6,131 nucleotides of DNA from Flavobacterium sp. (GTDB lineage: Bacteria; Bacteroidota; Bacteroidia; Flavobacteriales; Flavobacteriaceae). The stretch is from positions 39,193 through 45,323 of the forward strand of contig NZ_DQDX01000015.1 in NCBI RefSeq assembly GCF_003525665.1. Direction: 5' to 3'. This document shows, one piece after another, positions 1 through 4,843 of this stretch; position 1 is the first letter of the stretch, and each line of letters begins with the position of its first letter. The notes beneath the pieces are model-generated. The model was not told where the DNA came from. It saw nothing but the letters and a program-made list of their open reading frames with translations, and did no database searches. Made by a program: the position numbers and the translations under genes.

Positions 1-11
1 ATCTTTTATTG

Positions 12-126
12 TCAATACATCTTAAAAATAAACCAGTATCTGTAAATTTTCTTCTTCGTATTGACTAAAAGCATTTTCGTATTATAAACTCTTTAAGATA
101 AATTTTAGAGTATAATTTTATTATAC
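12..126 (-). other. AT-rich rplL-rpoB spacer with inverted repeats
   Basis: This non-coding stretch lies beyond the rplL hairpin, where the 5' leader of rpoB is expected. Three inverted repeats are visible. The arms 11-18 and 58-65 match perfectly over 8 bp across a 39-nt gap. The arms 110-116 and 120-126 form a 7-bp stem with a 3-nt loop. The arms 81-92 and 107-116 form about 10 bp with a 2-nt bulge and compete with the second stem for bases 110-116. No TAnnTTTG element is present on the minus strand, and no reading frame resembling the RpoB N-terminus begins here. The composition is so AT-rich that some of these stems may be chance. Confidence 0.4.
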
Positions 127-133
127 GAAAAAT

Positions 134-172
134 GGTTTAGGTCATTGAGTGATTAAACTCAAGACCTAAACC
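134..172 (-). terminator. Hairpin with U-tract after rplL (attenuator-like)
   Basis: Arms 134-143 and 163-172 pair perfectly over 10 bp, and arms 145-150 and 157-162 extend the stem by 6 bp around one bulged base (144) and a 6-nt loop. Read on the minus strand, the hairpin starts 22 nt after the rplL stop codon and is followed by A then five T, which is the form of an intrinsic terminator. A partial terminator between rplL and rpoB is known in E. coli, where it lets ribosomal proteins be made in excess over RNA polymerase. The same role is inferred here, because no promoter is visible between the hairpin and the window edge. Confidence 0.75.
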
Positions 173-194
173 TTGTTCTAAAACTATGTTAGAG

Positions 195-563
195 TTATTT
201 TAACTCAACAACAGCTCCAGCTTCTTCTAAAGATTTTTTCAAACCTTCAGCTTCTGCTTTAGTAACTCCTTCTTTAATGTTAGCAGGAGCACCATCTACC
301 ATATCTTTAGCTTCTTTCAATCCTAAACCAGTTAATTCTTTAACCGCTTTAACAACTGCTAATTTAGAAGCACCAGCATCTTTTAATACTACAGTGAATT
401 CTGTTTGCTCTTCAGCAGCAGCTTCACCACCACCAGCAGCAACTACTACAGCTGCAGCAGCTGGTTCGATACCATACTCATCTTTTAATATTGTAGCTAA
501 ATCGTTAACTTCTTTTACTGTAAGGTTAACTAATTGTTCTGCGAATTGTTTCAAATCTGCCAT
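195..563 (-). CDS. rplL: 50S ribosomal protein L7/L12
   Basis: This is the multicopy stalk protein of the 50S subunit, which recruits translational GTPases (EF-Tu, EF-G, IF2, RF3) and stimulates their GTP hydrolysis. At 122 residues it has the family's usual length. The layout is classical. An N-terminal dimerisation and L10-binding helical domain covers about residues 1-32. A flexible Ala/Gly/Glu hinge covers about 34-52. A compact C-terminal domain covers about 53-122 and carries the conserved factor-binding helices around 67-93 (KLAVVKAV, then GLGLKEAKDMVDGAP). It is the last gene before the 134-172 hairpin and lies 54 nt after rplJ, so it is cotranscribed with the protein that anchors it. 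The start codon has no Shine-Dalgarno sequence, only an A-rich leader, as is common in Bacteroidota. Identification is secure. Confidence 0.98.
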   Translation of the reverse strand: MADLKQFAEQLVNLTVKEVNDLATILKDEYGIEPAAAAVVVAAGGGEAAAEEQTEFTVVLKDAGASKLAVVKAVKELTGLGLKEAKDMVDGAPANIKEGVTKAEAEGLKKSLEEAGAVVELK

Positions 564-617
564 TTTTTCTATCGTTTAAAATGTTTTTAATTCTATTTTT
601 GTTTACTTGTGCGCTAA

Positions 618-1118
618 TTATTCTGCTGCTTCACCTTTTTGTTCAGCATTATTTAATAAAGCTGAAATGATGCGTTTAGCAGGAGATTGAAGTAATCCAA
701 TGATTTCTCCAATAACTTCTTCTTTCGATTTCAATGAAGCCAAGCTATCTAAAAGGTTATCTCCGATGTAAATTTCACCATTGATATAAGCTCCTTTAAA
801 AGCTGGTTTTTCTGATTTCTTACGGAAGTCTTTAATGATTTTTGCAGGTGCATTTGCAATATCTGCAATAAAGATTGAAGAGTTACCTTTTAATACTGAT
901 GGTAAATCACCATAATCATTTGTTGAAGCTTCCATTGCTTTTTCAAGCAAAGTATTTTTTACAACTTCTAATTTAATTCCAGCTTTAAAACAAGCTCTTC
1001 TTAAATTTGAAGTAGTTTCTGCATTCAATCCTGATGTATCAGCAATATAAATGATATTACTTTCAGCCAACTTTGCAGTTAAATCTTCTATCGCGATTGA
1101 TTTTTCTTCTCTAGTCAT
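618..1118 (-). CDS. rplJ: 50S ribosomal protein L10
   Basis: L10 is the stalk base protein. Its N-terminal domain binds 23S rRNA beside L11, and its C-terminal helix carries L7/L12 dimers. The 166-residue product is within the normal range. It begins MTREEK, typical of L10, and the N-terminal region contains the family's hydrophobic strand and basic helix (IIYIADTSGL, NLRRACFKAGI, VVKNTLLEKA). The C-terminal part (about residues 130-166) ends in an acidic, Ala/Glu-rich tail expected for the L12-binding helix. The gene starts 23 nt after rplA and precedes rplL. In several bacteria the L10-L12 complex represses its own mRNA through a long leader; the 23-nt gap here leaves no room for one unless it lies inside rplA. 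No Shine-Dalgarno sequence is visible. Confidence 0.97.
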   Translation of the reverse strand: MTREEKSIAIEDLTAKLAESNIIYIADTSGLNAETTSNLRRACFKAGIKLEVVKNTLLEKAMEASTNDYGDLPSVLKGNSSIFIADIANAPAKIIKDFRKKSEKPAFKGAYINGEIYIGDNLLDSLASLKSKEEVIGEIIGLLQSPAKRIISALLNNAEQKGEAAE

Positions 1119-1141
1119 AATAAAATTTGTTTAACTACCAA

Positions 1142-1831
1142 TTATACCGCTTTAGGATCTAAAGCAATAGCAGGACTCATAGTACTAGACAAGTGAATAG
1201 ACTTGATGTAAGTACCTTTAGCTGCAGTTGGTTTTAATTTAATTAATGTTTGAATAATTTCGTGAGCGTTATCTACAAGTTTGTCAGCATCAAAAGAGAT
1301 TCTTCCAATTCCTGCGTGAACGATACCAGTTTTATCAACTTTAAAGTCAATTTTACCAGCTTTAACTTCTGCAACTGCTTTACCAATTTCCATTGTTACA
1401 GTTCCAGTTTTAGGGTTTGGCATTAAACCTCTTGGTCCTAATACACGACCTAAAGGACCTAATTTACCCATAATAGCTGGCATAGTGATGATAACATCAA
1501 CATCTGTCCAACCATCTTTTATTTTTTGAAGGTAATCGTCTAAACCTACATAGTCAGCACCAGCAGCTTTCGCTTCTGCTTCTTTATCTGGAGTTACTAA
1601 AGCTAATACTTTAGTATCTTTACCAGTACCATGAGGAAGCGTTACAACACCTCTTACCATTTGATTTGCTTTTCTTGGATCTACTCCTAAACGAACAGCA
1701 ATATCTACAGACTCGTCAAATTTTGCTGAAGCAACAACTTTCAATAAAGACGAAGCGTCTTTTAAAGAATATAGTTTGTTTTTTTCAATTTTTGAAGCAG
1801 CCTCTTTTTGTTTTTTTGTCAATTTTGCCAT
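1142..1831 (-). CDS. rplA: 50S ribosomal protein L1
   Basis: L1 is the protein of the mobile L1 stalk. It binds 23S rRNA helices 76-78, helps release deacylated tRNA from the E site, and in many bacteria represses translation of its own rplK-rplA mRNA. The product has 229 residues, a typical length. RNA-binding domain I is split between both ends of the chain. The block FDESVDIAVRLGVDPRKANQ (38-57) and the L1 signature GKLGPLGRVLGPRGLMPNP (122-140) are intact. The C-terminal RNA-contact motif reads SSTMSP (215-220), with Thr217 and Met218 at the positions known to contact RNA in Thermus L1. The next residue is Ser where E. coli and Thermus have Gly. The start lies 8 nt after the rplK stop, which implies translational coupling, and a weak AAGG-like purine run sits in that gap. 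Confidence 0.98.
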   Translation of the reverse strand: MAKLTKKQKEAASKIEKNKLYSLKDASSLLKVVASAKFDESVDIAVRLGVDPRKANQMVRGVVTLPHGTGKDTKVLALVTPDKEAEAKAAGADYVGLDDYLQKIKDGWTDVDVIITMPAIMGKLGPLGRVLGPRGLMPNPKTGTVTMEIGKAVAEVKAGKIDFKVDKTGIVHAGIGRISFDADKLVDNAHEIIQTLIKLKPTAAKGTYIKSIHLSSTMSPAIALDPKAV

Positions 1832-1839
1832 TTCTTACC

Positions 1840-2280
1840 TTATTTTAGAGGAGAATCTCCAGTTACAGTTATACCCATAGATCTAGCTGTTCCAGCAATC
1901 ATGCTCATAGCTTTTTCAGTTGTGAATGCATTTAAATCGACCATCTTGTCATCAGCGATTGCTTTAATTTGATCCCAAGTTACGCTAGCAACTTTCTTTC
2001 TATTAGGCTCGCCAGAACCAGATTTTAATTTAGCAGCATCCAATAATTGAATTGCAGCAGGTGGAGTTTTTACAACAAAATCAAACGATTTGTCTTTATA
2101 CACGGTAATTTGTACCGGTAAAACTTTGCCAGGTTGATCTTGGGTTCTAGCATTAAATTGCTTACAGAATTCCATGATGTTAACACCAGCAGCTCCCAGA
2201 GCAGGTCCAACCGGTGGCGACGGGTTCGCAGCACCTCCCTTAACTTGTAGTTTAACTACTTTACTAATCTCTTTAGCCAT
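1840..2280 (-). CDS. rplK: 50S ribosomal protein L11
   Basis: L11 sits at the GTPase-associated centre and binds 23S rRNA around helices 43-44. It takes part in factor-dependent GTP hydrolysis, the stringent response (RelA activation) and binding of thiostrepton-type antibiotics. At 146 residues it is slightly longer than the E. coli protein but normal. The N-terminal domain (1-70) has the conserved proline-rich stretch GGAANPSPPVGPALGAAGVN (15-34), whose prolines lie next to the thiostrepton pocket. The C-terminal rRNA-binding domain (about 76-146) ends with the family block DLNAFTTEKAMSMIAGTARSMGI. The gene lies 67 nt after nusG and 8 nt before rplA. The gap with nusG holds a hairpin that could be a translational control site. 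The start codon matches the universally conserved L11 N-terminus. Confidence 0.98.
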   Translation of the reverse strand: MAKEISKVVKLQVKGGAANPSPPVGPALGAAGVNIMEFCKQFNARTQDQPGKVLPVQITVYKDKSFDFVVKTPPAAIQLLDAAKLKSGSGEPNRKKVASVTWDQIKAIADDKMVDLNAFTTEKAMSMIAGTARSMGITVTGDSPLK

Positions 2281-2295
2281 TGTTTAAAAATTTAA

Positions 2296-2323
2296 CACAT
2301 TATCATTGGAAGCGATAAATGTG
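2296..2323 (-). promoter_or_regulatory. Hairpin in the rplK leader, possible autoregulatory site
   Basis: Arms 2296-2304 and 2314-2323 pair over 9 bp with one bulged A, around a 9-nt loop, inside the 67-nt nusG-rplK gap. The hairpin ends 15 nt before the rplK start codon. No U-tract follows at terminator distance, so it is unlikely to be a terminator. In other bacteria L1 binds the rplK leader and represses the operon. This hairpin sits where such a site would be, but I cannot match it to the known L1-binding loop sequence. It has no consensus promoter beside it. Confidence 0.3.
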
Positions 2324-2347
2324 GATTTATTATGTATGTAACAAAAA

Positions 2348-2899
2348 TTATACTTTTTCAACTTGCATAAAACTCAATTCTAATGGGGTCTTTCTTCCGA
2401 AAATTTTCACCATAACTTCAAGTTTACGCTTTTCTTCATTGATTTTTTCAATAGTTCCGTTGAATCCATTGAAAGGTCCATCAATAACCTTAATTGTTTC
2501 ATTAATTTTGAAAGGAATAGATTGTGTATCAACATTAACAGCTAATTCATCTACTTTTCCTAACATTCTGTTTACTTCAGACAAACGTAAAGGCACAGGA
2601 TCTCCACCTTTTACTTCACCTAAGAAACCAATAACACCAGTAATTGATTTGATAATGTGTGGAATTTCACCAGCAAGATTAGCCTCAATCATTACATATC
2701 CTGGAAAATAAACTTTATCTTTTGAAATCTTTTTTCCATCACGTACTTGAACCACTTTTTCAGTAGGAACTAATACTTGAGATATATAATCACTCATGCC
2801 AAGTCTGCTAATTTCAGTTTCAATATAAGCTTTCACTTTATTTTCCTGCCCACTAACAGCTCTTACAACATACCATTTTTTCACACTAATATCTGCCAT
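2348..2899 (-). CDS. nusG: Transcription termination/antitermination protein NusG
   Basis: NusG is a universally conserved elongation factor that binds RNA polymerase through its NGN domain. Through its KOW domain it contacts Rho or ribosomal protein S10, coupling transcription to translation. At 183 residues it has normal length. The NGN domain spans about residues 8-112, with the start motif KWYVVRAVSGQENKVK (8-23) and the family strand YFPGYVMIEA (64-73). The KOW motif is at about 133-160 (ETIKVIDGPFNGFNGTIEKI), and the chain ends in the usual strand LELSFMQVEKV. There is no inserted domain between NGN and KOW, unlike some NusG of other phyla. It starts 13 nt after secE, forming the widely conserved secE-nusG pair. 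The start codon is fixed by the family N-terminus; no Shine-Dalgarno sequence is seen. Confidence 0.97.
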   Translation of the reverse strand: MADISVKKWYVVRAVSGQENKVKAYIETEISRLGMSDYISQVLVPTEKVVQVRDGKKISKDKVYFPGYVMIEANLAGEIPHIIKSITGVIGFLGEVKGGDPVPLRLSEVNRMLGKVDELAVNVDTQSIPFKINETIKVIDGPFNGFNGTIEKINEEKRKLEVMVKIFGRKTPLELSFMQVEKV

Positions 2900-2912
2900 A
2901 GCAAAATTATTT

Positions 2913-3107
2913 CTATTTGATCAAGTTAAAAAATCCAGCTATTGCTTTTGCAAAAAACACATCAACTCCCCATGTAGCAAGAGCAAAAACTACTGAAAAA
3001 ACAGCTACAATAATTGTATATTTTTGCACTTCAGCCCACTCTGGCCAAGTTACATTTGATTTCAATTCTTCAAATGATTCAGAAAAATAATTAAATACTT
3101 TTGACAT
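2913..3107 (-). CDS. secE: Protein translocase subunit SecE
   Basis: SecE is the small essential clamp of the SecYEG channel in the inner membrane. The 64-residue product is the short, single-span form found in most bacteria, unlike the three-span E. coli protein. An amphipathic cytoplasmic helix (about 5-18) leads into the family motif ELKSNVTWPEW (14-24), followed by one membrane segment at about 31-53. I chose the start at 3107. A longer in-frame start at 3155 would add 16 residues (MMGVRIPPPVQ...) translated straight through the tRNA-Trp gene, which is not credible. The gap from tRNA-Trp is only 18 nt, so secE must be cotranscribed with the tRNA and released by tRNA processing. The nusG start follows 13 nt downstream. 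Confidence 0.95.
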   Translation of the reverse strand: MSKVFNYFSESFEELKSNVTWPEWAEVQKYTIIVAVFSVVFALATWGVDVFFAKAIAGFFNLIK

Positions 3108-3125
3108 AATAGTATATTTTTTTTG

Positions 3126-3196
3126 CACGGGCGGAGGGATTCGAACCCCCATCAACGGTTTTGGAGACCGCTATTCTACCCTTGAACTACGCCCGT
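3126..3196 (-). tRNA. tRNA-Trp (anticodon CCA)
   Basis: The minus strand folds into a 71-nt cloverleaf. A 7-bp acceptor stem joins 3190-3196 with 3127-3133, with G as discriminator base (3126). The anticodon loop CTCCAAA contains CCA, closed by a 5-bp stem with one G-U pair. A T arm carries the loop TTCGAAT. The 3' CCA is not encoded; the genome reads CAA after the discriminator. The gene sits between tuf and secE, a common position in bacteria, and begins 5 nt after the hairpin at 3202-3240. Confidence 0.97.
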
Positions 3197-3201
3197 TTAT
3201 T

Positions 3202-3240
3202 AAAAACCAGTGTTGTTAAAAAAAAACAACACTGGTTTTT
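3202..3240 (-). terminator. Perfect hairpin after tuf, terminator-like or processing site
   Basis: Arms 3202-3217 and 3225-3240 pair perfectly over 16 bp around a 7-nt homopolymer loop. On the minus strand the stem starts 14 nt after the tuf stop codon and its 3' arm ends in five T, as in an intrinsic terminator. The left arm ends only 5 nt before mature tRNA-Trp, leaving no room for a new promoter. The downstream genes secE to rplL are therefore reached by read-through, or the hairpin works in 3'-end formation or processing of tuf mRNA. The structure is certain; its role is inferred. Confidence 0.75.
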
Positions 3241-3254
3241 TACTTTATTTGAAA

Positions 3255-4442
3255 TTACTCTACGATTTCAGTTACTTGACCAGCACCAACTGTTCTACCA
3301 CCTTCACGGATAGCGAAACGTAAACCTACGTTCATTGCAATTGGGCTTAATAAAGCCACCTCAATAGTTAAGTTATCACCTGGCATTACCATCTCTACAC
3401 CTGCTGGTAAAGAAATAACTCCTGTTACGTCAGTTGTACGTACGTAGAACTGTGGACGGTAGTTATTGTGGAATGGTGTGTGACGACCACCTTCTTCTTT
3501 CTTCAAGATATAAACTTCAGCTTTGAATTTAGCGTGTGGTTTTACTGAACCTGGCTTAATGATAACCATTCCTCTTTTGATAGATTCTTTATCAATACCT
3601 CTTAACAATAAACCTACGTTATCACCAGCTTCACCTCTATCAAGGATTTTACGGAACATCTCAACTCCAGTAATAGTAGAAGTTAATTTTTCAGCTCCCA
3701 TACCAATGATTTCAACTGGATCTCCAGTATTAGCAACACCAGTTTCGATACGACCTGTAGCAACAGTTCCACGACCTGTAATTGTAAATACGTCTTCAAC
3801 CGGCATTAAGAATGGTTTTGCAGTATCACGGATTGGCTCTTCAATCCAGTTATCACAAGCTTCCATCAATTCAATAATTTTTGGTACCCAAGCAGGATCG
3901 TTATTCAATCCACCTAAAGCTGAACCTTGAATTACAGGACCATTATCTCCATCATATTCGTAGAAAGATAATAAATCTCTGATTTCCATTTCAACTAATT
4001 CTAATAATTCCGCGTCATCAACCATATCCACTTTGTTCATGAATACAACGATTCTTGGAATACCAACTTGACGTCCTAAAAGGATGTGCTCACGTGTTTG
4101 TGGCATTGGTCCGTCAGTTGCAGCTACTACTAAGATAGCACCGTCCATTTGAGCAGCACCAGTAACCATGTTCTTTACGTAATCCGCGTGACCTGGACAG
4201 TCAACGTGTGCGTAGTGACGATTAGCAGTTTCATACTCAACGTGTGATGTATTGATAGTAATACCTCTTTCTTTTTCTTCTGGAGCATTATCAATTTGAT
4301 CAAATGATTTTGCTTGACAGTAACCTGCATCAGATAATACTTTAGTGATTGCAGCAGTTAATGTAGTTTTTCCGTGATCCACGTGCCCAATTGTACCAAT
4401 ATTAAGGTGTGGTTTGTTACGATTAAAATTTTCTTTTGCCAT
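3255..4442 (-). CDS. tuf: Elongation factor Tu
   Basis: EF-Tu is the GTPase that brings aminoacyl-tRNA to the ribosomal A site, and one of the most abundant cytoplasmic proteins. The 395-residue product is full length and in the usual range. Domain I carries every G motif: P-loop GHVDHGKT (19-26), switch I RGITI (59-63), DCPGH (81-85) with the catalytic histidine at 85, NKVD (136-139) and GSAL (173-176). The beta-barrel domains II and III follow at about 210-300 and 300-395, with the conserved ending EGGRTVGAGQVTEI. It is encoded 57 nt after tRNA-Thr, the tRNA-tuf arrangement common in bacteria, and is followed by the 3202-3240 hairpin. Its leader is A/T-rich without a Shine-Dalgarno sequence. 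A second, weaker promoter may lie just upstream (4455-4486). Confidence 0.99.
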   Translation of the reverse strand: MAKENFNRNKPHLNIGTIGHVDHGKTTLTAAITKVLSDAGYCQAKSFDQIDNAPEEKERGITINTSHVEYETANRHYAHVDCPGHADYVKNMVTGAAQMDGAILVVAATDGPMPQTREHILLGRQVGIPRIVVFMNKVDMVDDAELLELVEMEIRDLLSFYEYDGDNGPVIQGSALGGLNNDPAWVPKIIELMEACDNWIEEPIRDTAKPFLMPVEDVFTITGRGTVATGRIETGVANTGDPVEIIGMGAEKLTSTITGVEMFRKILDRGEAGDNVGLLLRGIDKESIKRGMVIIKPGSVKPHAKFKAEVYILKKEEGGRHTPFHNNYRPQFYVRTTDVTGVISLPAGVEMVMPGDNLTIEVALLSPIAMNVGLRFAIREGGRTVGAGQVTEIVE

Positions 4443-4454
4443 TTTAATTAATTT

Positions 4455-4486
4455 TAAACTTAGTTATATATTTATTAGTGTTCAAA
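4455..4486 (-). promoter_or_regulatory. Weak candidate promoter before tuf
   Basis: Reading the minus strand, TTTG (4486-4483) is followed after 20 nt by TAAGTTTA (4462-4455), which matches TAnnTTTG at all but the last fixed base. It would start transcription a few bases before the tuf start codon. Given the AT content, a near match like this could easily be chance. It would matter because tuf is expected to be expressed far above the tRNAs that precede it. Confidence 0.2.
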
Positions 4487-4499
4487 TTTTACAATTTTG

Positions 4500-4571
4500 A
4501 GCCAATGACGGGAATTGAACCCGTGACCTCTTCCTTACCAAGGAAGCACTCTACCCCTGAGCTACACCGGC
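4500..4571 (-). tRNA. tRNA-Thr (anticodon GGT)
   Basis: A 72-nt cloverleaf is read on the minus strand. The 7-bp acceptor stem pairs 4565-4571 with 4501-4507, including two G-U pairs, with discriminator T at 4500. The anticodon loop TTGGTAA is closed by the perfect stem CTTCC/GGAAG and contains GGT, which reads ACC and ACT codons. The D arm has the usual AGCTCAGGGGTAGAGT form, and the T arm loop is TTCAATT. No CCA is encoded. It lies between tRNA-Tyr and tuf in one transcription unit. Confidence 0.97.
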
Positions 4572-4574
4572 AGC

Positions 4575-4604
4575 AGAGTTTTATTCAAAAGAAACAAAAA
4601 CTCT
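4575..4604 (-). other. Small inverted repeat in the Tyr-Thr tRNA spacer
   Basis: Arms 4575-4582 and 4597-4604 pair perfectly over 8 bp around a 14-nt loop, filling most of the 41-nt spacer between tRNA-Tyr and tRNA-Thr. No U-tract follows, so it is not a terminator. It may help separate the two tRNA precursors or may be chance in AT-rich DNA. Some relatives may carry another tRNA at this place; none is present here. Confidence 0.35.
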
Positions 4605-4612
4605 TGAATTTG

Positions 4613-4693
4613 TGGGGAGAGCAGGATTCGAACCTGCGAAGTTTTCACAGCAGATTTACAGTCTGCCCTCGTTGGCCGCTTGAGTATCTCCCC
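4613..4693 (-). tRNA. tRNA-Tyr (anticodon GTA)
   Basis: An 81-nt class II tRNA is read on the minus strand. The perfect 7-bp acceptor stem pairs 4687-4693 with 4614-4620, with discriminator A at 4613. The anticodon loop CTGTAAA, closed by GCAGA/TCTGC, contains GTA. The long variable arm expected for bacterial tRNA-Tyr is present between the anticodon stem and the T arm (loop TTCGAAT). No CCA is encoded. It is the first gene of the operon and begins 19 nt after the -7 element of the promoter at 4712-4742. Confidence 0.97.
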
Positions 4694-4711
4694 ATTCGCT
4701 TAACGAGGTTG

Positions 4712-4742
4712 CAAATATAAAAACACTTTTCATGTTTGCAAA
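4712..4742 (-). promoter_or_regulatory. Bacteroidota-type promoter for the tRNA-tuf-rplL operon
   Basis: Reading the minus strand, TTTG at 4742-4739 is followed after a 19-nt spacer by TATATTTG at 4719-4712. This is an exact match to the consensus TTG, 17-23 nt, TAnnTTTG used by the primary sigma factor of Flavobacterium and relatives. Transcription should begin near 4705-4708, about 12-15 nt before mature tRNA-Tyr. It is the only full match I found at a gene start between here and the window's left edge, so it probably drives the whole operon. Confidence 0.8.
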
Positions 4743-4797
4743 CTAATTTCAAACATTATTTTACAATAAATTTTAATCTTTTGGGAATGAATGAAAT

Positions 4798-4826
4798 AAA
4801 AAAATCTCCACGAAGGAGATTTTTTT
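4798..4826 (-). terminator. Intrinsic terminator of the lipoprotein gene
   Basis: Arms 4798-4809 and 4815-4826 pair perfectly over 12 bp around a 5-nt loop reading TTCGT on the minus strand, with a GC-richer core (CTCC/GGAG) and a run of seven T closing the 3' arm. It begins 17 nt after the stop codon of the gene at 4844-5974 and lies before the operon promoter, so it separates the two transcription units cleanly. Confidence 0.9.
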
Positions 4827-4843
4827 ATTTACGTAAGCAAATA

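Noticed and set aside
12..74. 20-codon minus-strand frame in the rpoB leader, possible leader peptide
   Set aside because: It is Lys/Tyr-rich, has no ribosome binding site or conserved feature, and frames of this length are expected by chance in AT-rich DNA.
277..579. Plus-strand 100-codon frame opposite rplL
   Set aside because: It is a shadow of the Ala/Glu-rich rplL coding strand, with low-complexity Ala/Ser/Pro content and no promoter.
2582..2589. Minus-strand TACGTTTG, a match to the -7 box inside nusG
   Set aside because: It is intragenic and has no TTG at 17-23 nt upstream, so it is taken as chance.
2902..2909. Minus-strand TAATTTTG just before the nusG start codon
   Set aside because: The nearest upstream TTG is only 12 nt away, and transcription would begin at the start codon itself.
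3523..3930. Plus-strand 135-codon frame opposite tuf
   Set aside because: It lies wholly inside the highly conserved tuf gene on the other strand, and its composition mirrors tuf codon use.
4478..4720. 80-codon plus-strand reading frame starting MFKFYNFEPMTG
   Set aside because: It runs antisense through tRNA-Thr and tRNA-Tyr. Motifs such as GIEPVTSSLP and GEQDSNLR are the well-known artefact of translating tRNA genes on the opposite strand.
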